Part shown: piece after piece, positions 49,922-57,922 of the stretch
How positions within the stretch are numbered: position 1 is the first letter of the stretch
How the letters are laid out: every line of letters starts with the position of its first letter
Origin: Actinomadura physcomitrii
GTDB lineage: Bacteria > Actinomycetota > Actinomycetes > Streptosporangiales > Streptosporangiaceae
DNA: 64,000 bases
Direction: 5' to 3'
NCBI RefSeq assembly: GCF_008923205.2
Contig: NZ_WBMS02000033.1
Span: 1-64,000 of the forward strand
Made by a program: the position numbers and the translations under genes
The notes under the pieces: generated by a model
What the model saw: only the letters and a program-made list of their open reading frames with translations
Told to the model about the DNA's origin: nothing
Databases searched by the model: none

Positions 49922-51739
49922 TCAGGCCTCCAGGCGGCGCACCAGGTCGTGGTACTCGTCCCACAGGGCCTTCGGCATGTGGTCGCCGAACTTCTCGAAG
50001 AACTCCGGCACGAGGGCGGCCTCCTGCTTCCACACCTCGTTGTCGACCGACAGCAGCGTCTCCAGGTCGGCGTCGTCGATCCGCAGGCCGGAGGTGTCCA
50101 GCGACTCCCTCGTCGGCAGCTGCCCGATCGGGGACTTGGCGGCGTCGGCCTTGCCGTTCAGCCGCTCGACGATCCACTTCAGCACGCGGCTGTTCTCGCC
50201 GAAGCCGGGCCAGATGAACTTGCCGTCGGCGTTCTTGCGGAACCAGTTGACGTAGTAGATCCGCGGCAGCTTCTCGGCGTCGGTGGCCTTGCCGATCTCC
50301 AGCCAGTGGCCGAAGTAGTCGCCCATGTTGTAGCCGCAGAACGGCAGCATGGCGAACGGGTCGCGGCGCAGCTCGCCGACCGTGCCCTCGGCGGCGGCGG
50401 TCTTCTCGGACGCGATGTTGGCGCCGAGGAACACGCCGTGCTGCCAGTCGAAGGACTCGGTGACCAGCGGGACGGCGGACGCGCGGCGGCCGCCGAACAG
50501 GATCGCCGAGATCGGCACGCCCTTCGGGTCCTCCCACTCGTCCGCCGCGATCGGGCACTGCCCGGCCGGGGTGGTGAAGCGGGCGTTCGGGTGCGCGGCG
50601 GGCGTCTCGGACGCGGGCGTCCAGTCGTTGCCCTTCCAGTCGGTCAGGTGCGCGGGCGGCTCGTCGGTGAGGCCCTCCCACCAGACGTCGCCGTCGTCGG
50701 TGAGCGCGACGTTGGTGAAGATGCTGTTGCCCCACAGCGTCTTGACCGCGTTGGCGTTGGTGCTCTCGCCGGTGCCGGGCGCGACGCCGAAGAAGCCGGC
50801 CTCGGGGTTGATGGCGTAGAGCCGGCCGTCGTCGCCGAACCGCATCCAGGCGATGTCGTCGCCGATCGTCTCGACCTTCCAGCCCGGGACGGTCGGCTCG
50901 AGCATGGCGAGGTTGGTCTTGCCGCACGCCGACGGGAAGGCGGCGGCGACGTAGCGGGTCTCGCCCTCCGGCGGGGTGAGCTTCAGGATGAGCATGTGCT
51001 CGGCCATCCAGCCCTCGTCACGCGCCATCGTCGAGGCGATGCGCAGCGCGTAGCACTTCTTGCCCAGCAGGGCGTTGCCGCCGTAGCCGGACCCGTAGGA
51101 CCAGATCTCCCGGGTCTCGGGGAAGTGGGTGATGTACTTGGTGGAGTTGCACGGCCACTTGGCGTCGGCCTGCCCCGGCTCCAGCGGCGCGCCCACCGAG
51201 TGGACGGCCTTGACGAAGGTGCCGCGCTCCTCGATCAGCCGCAGGGCGCCCGCGCCCATCCGCGTCATGATCTTCATCGAGACCGCGACGTAGGCGGAGT
51301 CGGTGATCTCGACGCCGAGCTGGGAGATGTTGCCGCCCAGCGGGCCCATGCAGAACGGCACCACGTACATGGTGCGGCCCTTCATGCAGCCGTCGAAGAG
51401 CCCGTCGAGGGTCTGCTTCATCTCGGCCGGCGCGACCCAGTTGTTGGTCGGGCCGGCGTCCTCCTCCTTCTCGGAGCAGATGAAGGTCCGGTCCTCGACG
51501 CGGGCGACGTCGGTCGGGTCGGAGGCGGCGTGGAAGCTGTTGGGCCGTTTGGCCGGGTCGAGGCGCGTGAGGGTGCCCTGCTCGACGAGGAGGCCGGTCA
51601 GGCGCTCCCACTCCTCGTCCGAGCCGTCGCACCACTCGACGCGGTCGGGCTTGGTCAGCTCGGCGATCCCGCGTACCCACTCCACGAGTTCGGTGTGGCC
51701 GGTAGGGGCCTGGTCGAGGCCGGGGACCTGGTTGGACAC
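49922..51739 (-). CDS. pckG: phosphoenolpyruvate carboxykinase (GTP)
   Basis: 605-residue GTP-type enzyme of gluconeogenesis (oxaloacetate + GTP to phosphoenolpyruvate + CO2 + GDP). The kinase P-loop is AFPSACGKTNLAML (about 262-275, with the hyper-reactive Cys). GSGYGGNALLGKKCYALRI and INPEAGFFGVAPGT are further signatures. The GTG at 51739 is chosen because AAGGAG lies six bases before it and the length then fits the family. Longer in-frame starts have no ribosome site. Two good operator-like palindromes lie 65 and 113 bases upstream. Confidence 0.96.
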   Translation of the reverse strand: MSNQVPGLDQAPTGHTELVEWVRGIAELTKPDRVEWCDGSDEEWERLTGLLVEQGTLTRLDPAKRPNSFHAASDPTDVARVEDRTFICSEKEEDAGPTNNWVAPAEMKQTLDGLFDGCMKGRTMYVVPFCMGPLGGNISQLGVEITDSAYVAVSMKIMTRMGAGALRLIEERGTFVKAVHSVGAPLEPGQADAKWPCNSTKYITHFPETREIWSYGSGYGGNALLGKKCYALRIASTMARDEGWMAEHMLILKLTPPEGETRYVAAAFPSACGKTNLAMLEPTVPGWKVETIGDDIAWMRFGDDGRLYAINPEAGFFGVAPGTGESTNANAVKTLWGNSIFTNVALTDDGDVWWEGLTDEPPAHLTDWKGNDWTPASETPAAHPNARFTTPAGQCPIAADEWEDPKGVPISAILFGGRRASAVPLVTESFDWQHGVFLGANIASEKTAAAEGTVGELRRDPFAMLPFCGYNMGDYFGHWLEIGKATDAEKLPRIYYVNWFRKNADGKFIWPGFGENSRVLKWIVERLNGKADAAKSPIGQLPTRESLDTSGLRIDDADLETLLSVDNEVWKQEAALVPEFFEKFGDHMPKALWDEYHDLVRRLEA

Positions 51740-51803
51740 GGGCAACTCCTTCAGCTGTTCGCAGGATGTTTGCATGATGAACAAGACCCGACGTTTTTGC
51801 CAT

Positions 51804-51817
51804 TTGGTCTGGACCAA
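51804..51817. promoter_or_regulatory. DasR/GntR-type palindrome upstream of pckG
   Basis: TTGGTC-TG-GACCAA is a perfect 6-base-arm palindrome and matches the core of the DasR-responsive element (TGGTCTAGACCA) known from Streptomyces. It is 65 bases before the pckG start. A DasR or other HutC-type GntR protein is the likely binder. Confidence 0.55.
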
Positions 51818-51851
51818 TCCCGTCGCCTTCTGGGCCTTCCCGTGCAGGTTT

Positions 51852-51867
51852 TGTGATTGATATCACT
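51852..51867. promoter_or_regulatory. Crp-like binding site upstream of pckG
   Basis: TGTGA-TTGATA-TCACT matches the Crp/GlxR consensus TGTGA-N6-TCACA at nine of the ten fixed positions. It lies in the 178-base gap between the end of modC and pckG and so can only serve pckG as a promoter element. Confidence 0.6.
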
Positions 51868-51917
51868 GAGGCACGGGCGCCGACGGCGGCGCGCCGCCGC
51901 CCTCGGCTCGGACCCGC

Positions 51918-52967
51918 TCAAGCTGGGTAAACGTGGGTTTCGGTGGCCTTCACGGCCGCCCATATCGTGCTGCCCTCGGACAAATCCAGTTCCGCGACAG
52001 AGGCCGGAGTGATGTCCGCGACGGCGTCGAAAGGCGGCCCGGACAACCGCACCCGCACCCGGTCCCCGTGCCGTTCGACCGCCGCGACACGCGCACGCCA
52101 CAGGTTGCGCGGGCTGCCGTCGGGGCGAGTGCGGTACAGCGCGACCGACGATGGCGCGAAGGCCAGGAACACCTCACCCGAAAGCGAGTCGACTGTGTCC
52201 AGCGCATGCTCGCCTTCGGTGCCGCCGATGACTACGGTGCCGCCCTCGGCCTTCCCCCGGTACAGGTTCAGCCCGACGAGCCTCGCGACGTAGTCCGTGC
52301 GCGGCCGCCGGGCCACCTCCGCCGGCGTGCCCTCCTGCACCAGCCGGCCGTCCTCCACCACGACGATCCGGTCGGCCAGCACCATCGCGTCCAGCGGGTC
52401 GTGGGTGACGAGCACGGCGGCGCCCTCGAACCCGGCCAGATGCCGGCGCAGCGCGGCGCGGATCTCCAGCCGGGTGTGCGCGTCGAGCGCGGCGAGCGGC
52501 TCGTCCAGCAGCAGCAGGCCCGGCTCGACGGCCAGCGCGCGCGCCAGCGCGACCCGCTGCGCCTGCCCGCCCGACAGCGCCCGGGGGCGCGCGGACGCGT
52601 ACTCGGCGAGCCCCACCCGCTCCAGCCACTGCGCGGCGCGGCGCCGCGCGGCCCGCCGTCCGGCGTTCTGGCAGCGCGGCCCGAACGCGACGTTCTCCAG
52701 GACGCTGAGGTGCGGGAACAGCAGGTAGTCCTGGAAGACCATGCCGACGCCGCGGCGCTCGGCGGGCAGCGGGCGCAGGTCCGTGCCGTCCAGCCGGATG
52801 TGGCCGTCCGGCATCGCGACGAGCCCGGCGAGCGCGCGCAGCGCGGTGCTCTTGCCCGCGCCGTTCGGCCCGAGCAGCGCCACGACCTCGCCGGGCGCGG
52901 CGGCGAGCGCGAGGTCCAGCTCGAACGCCGCCCGCCGCACGACGAGCCGCGCGTCCAGCCCCTTCAC
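51918..52967 (-). CDS. modC: molybdate ABC transporter ATP-binding protein
   Basis: 349-residue ATPase. Walker A is GPNGAGKST (33-41), the signature LSGGQAQR is near 132, Walker B LLLLDEP is near 155, and a C-terminal TOBE-like domain (about 285-345) binds oxyanion. It begins with GTG 13 bases after the modB stop and is last in the operon. Energises molybdate uptake with ModB. Confidence 0.93.
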   Translation of the reverse strand: MKGLDARLVVRRAAFELDLALAAAPGEVVALLGPNGAGKSTALRALAGLVAMPDGHIRLDGTDLRPLPAERRGVGMVFQDYLLFPHLSVLENVAFGPRCQNAGRRAARRRAAQWLERVGLAEYASARPRALSGGQAQRVALARALAVEPGLLLLDEPLAALDAHTRLEIRAALRRHLAGFEGAAVLVTHDPLDAMVLADRIVVVEDGRLVQEGTPAEVARRPRTDYVARLVGLNLYRGKAEGGTVVIGGTEGEHALDTVDSLSGEVFLAFAPSSVALYRTRPDGSPRNLWRARVAAVERHGDRVRVRLSGPPFDAVADITPASVAELDLSEGSTIWAAVKATETHVYPA

Positions 52968-52980
52968 GCCGCCCCCCGGA

Positions 52981-53766
52981 TCACGTCTCGACCCAGCGGT
53001 CGCGCAGCGCCGCCAGCACGGCCACCGACACCGCGAGCAGCACCAGGCTCAGCACGATCGCGGCCTGCGGGTCGTCCTGCAGCGCGAGGTACACCGCGAG
53101 CGGCATCGTCTGCGTCCGGCCCGGGAAGTTGCCCGCGAAGGTGATCGTCGCGCCGAACTCGCCGAGGGCCCGCGCCCAGCACAGCACCGCGCCGGCCGCG
53201 ACGCCCGGCGCCACCAGCGGCAGCGTGACCCGGCGGAAGATCGTCCAGCGGCCGGCGCCGAGGGTGGCGGCGGCCTCCTCGTAGCGCAGGTCGGCGGCGC
53301 GCAGCGCCCCCTCCACGCTGATCACCAGGAACGGCATCGCGACGAACGTCTCGGCGAGCACCACCGCGGCGGTGGTGAACGGCAGCGTGATCCCGAACGC
53401 CGAGTCGAGCCACTCGCCGACCAGCCCGCGGCGGCCGAGCGCCAGCAGCAGCGCCACGCCGCCGACGACCGGCGGCAGCACCAGCGGCACCGTGACCAGC
53501 GCCCGGACGAGCCGCAGGCCGGGGAACGACGCCCGCGCCAGCACCCAGGCCAGCGGCACGCCGAGCAGCAGGCACACGCCGGTGCTGACCGTCGCGCTCA
53601 GCAGCGACAGCCGCAGCGCCTCCAGCACCTGGCCCTGGCCGAGCCGGGTGCCGAGGGTGGACCACGGCGCGCGGGCGAGCAGCCCGGCCAGCGGCAGCAC
53701 CAGGAACGCCAGCCCGGCCAACGCGGGCAGCAGCAGGAACCAGGGCGGCCGGCCGGACCGGCTCAC
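52981..53766 (-). CDS. modB: molybdate ABC transporter permease
   Basis: 261-residue inner-membrane permease with about six helices. The EAA loop that docks ModC is EEAAATLGAGRWTIFRRVTLP (about 155-175). RALGEFGATITFAGN is typical of ModB. The GTG start overlaps the modA stop (GTGA), so the two are co-translated. Confidence 0.93.
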   Translation of the reverse strand: MSRSGRPPWFLLLPALAGLAFLVLPLAGLLARAPWSTLGTRLGQGQVLEALRLSLLSATVSTGVCLLLGVPLAWVLARASFPGLRLVRALVTVPLVLPPVVGGVALLLALGRRGLVGEWLDSAFGITLPFTTAAVVLAETFVAMPFLVISVEGALRAADLRYEEAAATLGAGRWTIFRRVTLPLVAPGVAAGAVLCWARALGEFGATITFAGNFPGRTQTMPLAVYLALQDDPQAAIVLSLVLLAVSVAVLAALRDRWVET

Positions 53767-54551
53767 GGCGCCTCGAAGCCCGCCCCGGTGAGCACCGCCC
53801 GGCCCTGCGCCCCGAGGACGAGCTGGATGAACTGCTTGGCGAGCGCGTCCTGCGGAGCCTTCTTCACCTCGACGATCGGATAGTCGTTGACGGCCTTCGC
53901 CGACTCGGGGAACTCGATGGCCTTCACCTTGCCCGCCGCGGCCTTGGCGTCGGTGCGGTAGACGAGCCCGGCGTCGGCCTCGTCCAGGCTGACCTTGGTG
54001 AGCACGGCCTTGACGTCGCTCTCCTCGGACGCGGGCTCGACCTTGACGTTCGCCGCCGCGAGCGCCTTCTTCGCCGCCGCGCCGCACGGCACCTTCGGCG
54101 CGCAGAGCACGACCTTGAGCCCAGACCGCGACAGGTCCGCCAGCTTGGCGACCTTGCCGGAGTTCTTCGGCGGGACGGCGATGACCAGCCGGTTGCGGGT
54201 GAACACCTGCGGCGTCCCGTCGGCGTCCCCCGCGTCGGTGACGGTCTTCATCGTCGCCGGGCTGGCGGAGGCGAACACGTCCGCGGGGGCGCCCTGCGTG
54301 ATGCCCTGCGCGAGGCTGTCGCTGCCGCCGAAGTTGAACCGGACCTTCACCCCCGGATGCGCGGACTCGAAGGTCTTGCCGAGCGCGGTGAACGTCTCGG
54401 TGAGCGAGGCCGCCGCGAACACGGTGAGGGTCTTGGACCCGCCGCCGCCCGAAGACTCGTCGTCGCCGGTGTCGCCGCAGCCCGCCGCCGCCAGCGCCGT
54501 CAGCACCGCCAGGGACACGGCGGGCACGGCCGCCGATGTGCGCTTGAACAT
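53763..54551 (-). CDS. modA: molybdate-binding lipoprotein
   Basis: 262-residue substrate-binding protein. It has a lipoprotein signal peptide with lipobox LAAAGC (lipidated Cys25) and a Gly/Ser linker. The ModA fold follows (LTVFAAASLTETFTALG, FGGSDSLAQGITQGAPADVFASAS). It would be anchored outside the membrane and capture molybdate or tungstate for ModBC. GAGGAG lies before the ATG. Confidence 0.94.
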   Translation of the reverse strand: MFKRTSAAVPAVSLAVLTALAAAGCGDTGDDESSGGGGSKTLTVFAAASLTETFTALGKTFESAHPGVKVRFNFGGSDSLAQGITQGAPADVFASASPATMKTVTDAGDADGTPQVFTRNRLVIAVPPKNSGKVAKLADLSRSGLKVVLCAPKVPCGAAAKKALAAANVKVEPASEESDVKAVLTKVSLDEADAGLVYRTDAKAAAGKVKAIEFPESAKAVNDYPIVEVKKAPQDALAKQFIQLVLGAQGRAVLTGAGFEAP

Positions 54552-54569
54552 GTCACTCCTCAAGGGGGT

Positions 54570-54977
54570 TCAGCCCGGGTCGGACACCTCGACGACGACG
54601 TTCGTCGACTTCACCACCGCCTCGGCGACGACGCCGACCCGCAGGCCGAGCTCGTCGGCCGCCTCGCGGCTCATCAGCGACACCAGCCGGAACGGGCCCG
54701 CCTGGATCTCCACCTGCGCCATCACGCCGTCGCGGACGACCTCGGTGACGATCCCGCGCAGCCGGTTGCGCGCCGAGGAGAACCGCTCGCCCGGCTCGGG
54801 CGCCGCGCCGCCGCCCGCCTGGTCGCGCACGAAGGCGGCCAGCTCGGCGCCCGGCACCCGCCGGTGGCCGTGCTCGTCGCGCTCGGCCGGCAGCCGCCCG
54901 ACGTCGACCCAGCGCCGGACGGTGTCGGCGCTGACGCCGAGCAGCGCGGCCGCCTCACTGATCCTGAACGTCGTCAC
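54570..54977 (-). CDS. helix-turn-helix/TOBE molybdate-responsive regulator
   Basis: 135 residues. It has an excisionase/MerR-like helix-turn-helix at 1-50 (FRISEAAALLGVSADTVRRWVDVGRLPAERDE) and a single TOBE (molbindin) domain at about 66-133 (RNRLRGIVTEVVRDGVMAQVEI). It is the first gene of the mod operon, 18 bases before modA, so it probably senses molybdate and controls the operon, as ModE does in proteobacteria, but with a different DNA-binding fold. GTG start. Confidence 0.88.
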   Translation of the reverse strand: MTTFRISEAAALLGVSADTVRRWVDVGRLPAERDEHGHRRVPGAELAAFVRDQAGGGAAPEPGERFSSARNRLRGIVTEVVRDGVMAQVEIQAGPFRLVSLMSREAADELGLRVGVVAEAVVKSTNVVVEVSDPG

Positions 54978-55020
54978 GAGGGACGATCGTAGCCCTCGCA
55001 GATTCGACCTGCATCGCCGG

Positions 55021-55032
55021 ATATGGCCAGAT
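55021..55032. promoter_or_regulatory. candidate mod operator
   Basis: AT-A-TGGCCA-G-AT: an AT-n-TGGCCA-n-AT palindrome in an AT-rich spot 44 bases before the TOBE regulator's start. Probable binding site for that regulator. Confidence 0.4.
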
Positions 55033-55156
55033 ATTGCAAGCCCTTAGGCGTGTTGTCTCTGGTATCTGCCACGGCCGGGCCTCATCCGCCCCGGTTTCGG
55101 GAGAGCCGCGGCCGGGTGTCACCATCGACTCACACCCCCGTCGCGAGGAGGACCCG

Positions 55157-56215
55157 GTGCCGCAGCCACGCCCGACGACCCTGGTCATCGAACGCCACGG
55201 GACCGCGAGCCTGCGGTCCCGCGCCGTCTCGGCGGGCATCCGCCGCTTCCTGCGCCCCCGGCTCGCCAAGGCCGCCGCGCTCCCGTTCGACGACCGCGCG
55301 CTGCGGCGCGCGGCGGCCCTCGACCGGCTCGCGGGCCGGGCCCCGGCGCCGCGCCGCGTCCGCACGGAGAAGGTCCGCTTCGACGGGTTCGGCGCGGAAT
55401 GGGTGCGCGGGCCCGGCGCGTCGTCCGCCCGCGACCGGGTGATCCTGTACCTGCACGGCGGCGGCTGGGTCTGCTGCGGCCTCAACACCCACCGCCGGAT
55501 GGTCGCCTCGTTCAGCGCCGCCGCCGGCGTGCCCGCGCTGTCGGTCGACTACCGGATGATCCCCGCCGTCCCGTTCGAGCGGGAGGTCGAGGACTGCCTC
55601 ACCGCCTACCGCTGGCTGCTGGACGACCGCGGCGTCGACCCCGCGAACATCGTCATCATGGGCGACTCGGCGGGCGGGCACCTCACCTTCGCCACCGCGC
55701 TGCGCGCCCGCGACGAGGGGCTGCCGATGCCGGCGGCGCTCGCCGCGCTGTCCCCGGTGCTCGACATGGACCTGACCGACAAGCTCGCGCACGCCAACAT
55801 GGGCCTCGACCCGTCCGACCCGGGCGTGCTGCTGGAGAGGCTCGTCGAGACCTTCCTCGGCCACCTCGACCTCAAGGACCCGGCGGTCTCCCCCGTCCGC
55901 GCCGACCTCGCCGGGCTGCCGCCCGTCCTGCTGACGGCGGGCTCCACCGAGCTGCTGTACTGCGACTCGGAGCTGATGGCGCGGCGGCTCGCCGAGGCGG
56001 GCGTGCCCGCGACCCTGCAGGTGTGGGACCGGCAGATCCACGTCTTCCAGATGTTCGGCCCGCTGCTGCCCGAGTCCCGGGCGGCGGTCGCCGCGCTCGG
56101 CCGCTTCGTCCGCGACGCCCTCGACGGCCGCCTCGCCCCCGCCTTCCGCGACGCCGCCTCCCCCGGCGCCCCGCCCGCCCCGGAGAGCACCGCGGTTGAC
56201 CTGAATCGCGGTTGA
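55157..56215 (+). CDS. alpha/beta-hydrolase (hormone-sensitive-lipase family esterase)
   Basis: 352 residues. The oxyanion-hole motif HGGGW is at 100-104 and the nucleophile elbow GDSAGG has Ser171. A late Asp and the catalytic His in RQIHVFQ are near residue 295. The family hydrolyses short acyl esters and related bonds. The GTG start has GAGGAGG six bases before it. Its 3' end runs into the SoxR-type promoter of the next gene. Confidence 0.88.
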   Translation: MPQPRPTTLVIERHGTASLRSRAVSAGIRRFLRPRLAKAAALPFDDRALRRAAALDRLAGRAPAPRRVRTEKVRFDGFGAEWVRGPGASSARDRVILYLHGGGWVCCGLNTHRRMVASFSAAAGVPALSVDYRMIPAVPFEREVEDCLTAYRWLLDDRGVDPANIVIMGDSAGGHLTFATALRARDEGLPMPAALAALSPVLDMDLTDKLAHANMGLDPSDPGVLLERLVETFLGHLDLKDPAVSPVRADLAGLPPVLLTAGSTELLYCDSELMARRLAEAGVPATLQVWDRQIHVFQMFGPLLPESRAAVAALGRFVRDALDGRLAPAFRDAASPGAPPAPESTAVDLNRG

Positions 56216-56226
56216 GGTCCTAGCGT
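56196..56226 (+). promoter_or_regulatory. SoxR-type promoter of the PPOX gene
   Basis: TTGACC (56196-56201), a 19-bp spacer and TAGCGT (56221-56226). An imperfect SoxR box, CCTGAATCGCGGTTGAGG (56200-56217), shares 14 of 18 bases with the soxR promoter box. The -35 and spacer architecture is the same. Confidence 0.7.
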
Positions 56227-56263
56227 CGGCTCCGGGAGCACCACTGACGATCGGAGAGCGACG

Positions 56264-56689
56264 ATGAGCGACCCTTTCACCCCTGCGGAGCGCGCGTACC
56301 TGGCCGGCCAGGAGCTCGGCCGGCTGTCCACGATCGGCCCGGACGGCGGCCCGCAGGTGCGGCCCGTCGGGTTCCGGCTGAACGACGACGGGACGATCGA
56401 CATCGGCGGCCCGGACAACGCCGCCAGCCGCAAGTACCGCAACGTCCTCGCGAACCCGCACGTGTCGTTCGTCGTGGACGACAAGACGGCGCCCGACGAC
56501 CCGGACGCGGTGCGGCCCGGCTGGGGCCGCGGCGTGGAGATCCGCGGGACGGCGGAGCCGGTCAAGGGCGAGATGCACTTCGGCAAGGGCTTCTTCAGCG
56601 ACGACCTGATCCGGATCCGCCCGGTGCGCGTGATCAGCTGGCACATCGACGCCGAACACCCGGAGCAGCACGCCCGCACCGTGGCCTGA
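56264..56689 (+). CDS. PPOX-class (F420-dependent type) oxidoreductase
   Basis: 141-residue split-barrel flavin/F420-binding protein (AYLAGQELGRLSTIGPDGGPQVRPVGFRL; DNAASRKYRNVLANPHVSFVVDD). The ARKxRN-type strand and short length fit the actinobacterial PPOX F420 families. The substrate is unknown, but control by SoxR would fit quinone or other redox-cycler reduction. GGAGAGCG precedes the ATG. Confidence 0.86.
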   Translation: MSDPFTPAERAYLAGQELGRLSTIGPDGGPQVRPVGFRLNDDGTIDIGGPDNAASRKYRNVLANPHVSFVVDDKTAPDDPDAVRPGWGRGVEIRGTAEPVKGEMHFGKGFFSDDLIRIRPVRVISWHIDAEHPEQHARTVA

Positions 56690-56696
56690 AAGGGCG

Positions 56697-56720
56697 GTGT
56701 GGAGGCGGGCACCGCGGGTA
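56697..56720 (+). promoter_or_regulatory. possible SigB-like promoter
   Basis: GTGT-N15-GGGTA, 44 bases before the ATG of the membrane protein at 56765. The -35 half departs from GTTT, so it is weaker than the sites near 10.6-16.7 kb. Confidence 0.3.
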
Positions 56721-56764
56721 AAGGGGGCGCAAACAGACACGTCGCCCGGTCAGGAGGATCGATC

Positions 56765-57472
56765 ATGACTGGGACCATGCGAGTACCGCGCAGCAGGGGC
56801 GGGTTCAGCGGGGTCCTGCTGGTGCTGCTGGGCCTGTGGGGCGGCCTGCTCCCCTTCGCCGGCCCGTACTTCGACTTCGGGTTCGCCCCCGACGACACCT
56901 GGGTCTACAACACCGACCGGCTCGAGCTCAGCATCGCCCCCGCGGCCGCCACCGTGCTGGGCGGGCTGATCGTGCTGTTCAGCGCGCACCGCGCGGTCGC
57001 GATCCTCGGCGCGTGGCTGGGCGTCCTCGGCGGCGCCTGGTTCGTGGTGGGCGGGCCGCTCGCCACGCTGTGGGACGTGCCGGGCGCCGGCGCGCCGCTC
57101 GGCACCGGCGACGGCCGGCACCTCGCCGAGCAGCTGTCCGGCTTCGCCGGGCTCGGCGCCGTCATCGTGTTCCTCGCCGCGCTCGCCCTCGGCCGGTTCG
57201 CGGTGGTCGGGGTCCGCGAGACGGTGCCGCCGGACGAGCCGGGCCGGGAGCCCTCCGGCACCACGCAGCCGCTGGTGTTCGGACGCTACGCGCGCGAGAA
57301 CGCCGGGCCGGGGCAGCCCGCCGAGCCCGGCCCGCCGGGGGCGCCTCGGCCGCCGGGCGACCAGCGGGTCGCAGGCGATCAGCGGGTCGCAGGCGATCAG
57401 CGGGTCGCAGGCGATCAGCGGGTCGCGGGCGATCAGCGGGTCGCGGGCGAGCAGGGCGGCGGCGAACGGTAG
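56765..57472 (+). CDS. four-helix membrane protein with GDQRVA repeat tail
   Basis: 235 residues. Hydrophobic segments lie near 15-38, 58-77, 80-100 and 128-150. A cytoplasmic Pro-rich tail ends in five copies of GDQRVA (about residues 198-227) encoded by an 18-bp tandem repeat. No family recognised beyond a generic actinobacterial membrane protein. AGGAGG lies 7 bases before the ATG. Confidence 0.75.
   Translation: MTGTMRVPRSRGGFSGVLLVLLGLWGGLLPFAGPYFDFGFAPDDTWVYNTDRLELSIAPAAATVLGGLIVLFSAHRAVAILGAWLGVLGGAWFVVGGPLATLWDVPGAGAPLGTGDGRHLAEQLSGFAGLGAVIVFLAALALGRFAVVGVRETVPPDEPGREPSGTTQPLVFGRYARENAGPGQPAEPGPPGAPRPPGDQRVAGDQRVAGDQRVAGDQRVAGDQRVAGEQGGGER
57356..57454. repeat. 18-bp in-frame tandem repeat, 5.5 copies
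   Basis: GGCGATCAGCGGGTCGCA repeated with only single-base changes, each unit coding GDQRVA at the end of the membrane-protein gene. Near-identity at the DNA level implies recent slippage expansion. Confidence 0.93.
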
Positions 57473-57539
57473 CGGCACGGTCGGCGCCGGGTCCGCGGGC
57501 GTGGTCCCGCGCGGATCCGGCGGCGCCCCGGGACGCCTC

Positions 57540-57743
57540 TCAGCGGTGCCGGCTGCGCATGTTCCGCACGGACTTGGTCGTCTCGTAGCTGCCCTTCTCC
57601 TCGTCCAGCTTCACGTCGTCGCGGTCGGTGAACATCGCGGCGAACCCGACGAGCAGGCCGACGCCGCCGATCCACGGCTCGCGCCAGACGAAGCCGGCCG
57701 CCACGCAGGCGACCGCAACGGCAATGAGCAGCAAGAGCTTCAC
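57540..57743 (-). CDS. small two-helix membrane protein
   Basis: 67 residues. Two hydrophobic segments (3-18, LLLLIAVAVACVAAGF; 23-42, PWIGGVGLLVGFAAMF) are followed by a charged cytoplasmic end (TDRDDVKLDEEKGSYETTKSVRNMRSRHR). GTG start. No family recognised. Confidence 0.6.
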   Translation of the reverse strand: MKLLLLIAVAVACVAAGFVWREPWIGGVGLLVGFAAMFTDRDDVKLDEEKGSYETTKSVRNMRSRHR

Positions 57744-57871
57744 GTCGCACCCCTCGACCGCGCCATGAACGTCCGGGAGAACCGCTCACCCAGACTAGAA
57801 CACGCTTTCGTTGCGGAATCAACGAGTAATGGAAGACTTACCCGCACCCCGCAGGATGCATCCTGACATGC

Positions 57872-57907
57872 CGCGGCCCGCCGGGGAAAGATCCTCGGCG
57901 GGCCGCG
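57872..57907. terminator. hairpin after der
   Basis: Perfect 12-base arms (CGCGGCCCGCCG and complement) around GGGAAAGATCCT, 16 bases beyond the der stop. It closes the leftward housekeeping operon. Confidence 0.7.
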
Positions 57908-57922
57908 CGGCGGGAAAACCGG

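Noticed and set aside
57356..57454. Regular repeats considered as a CRISPR array
   Set aside because: The units are directly abutting with no spacers and code in frame for GDQRVA. No cas gene is present.
57744..57871. Promoter for the small two-helix membrane protein (TTGATT-N19-TAGTCT)
   Set aside because: The spacer is too long for an ordinary promoter and there is no MerR-type operator in it.
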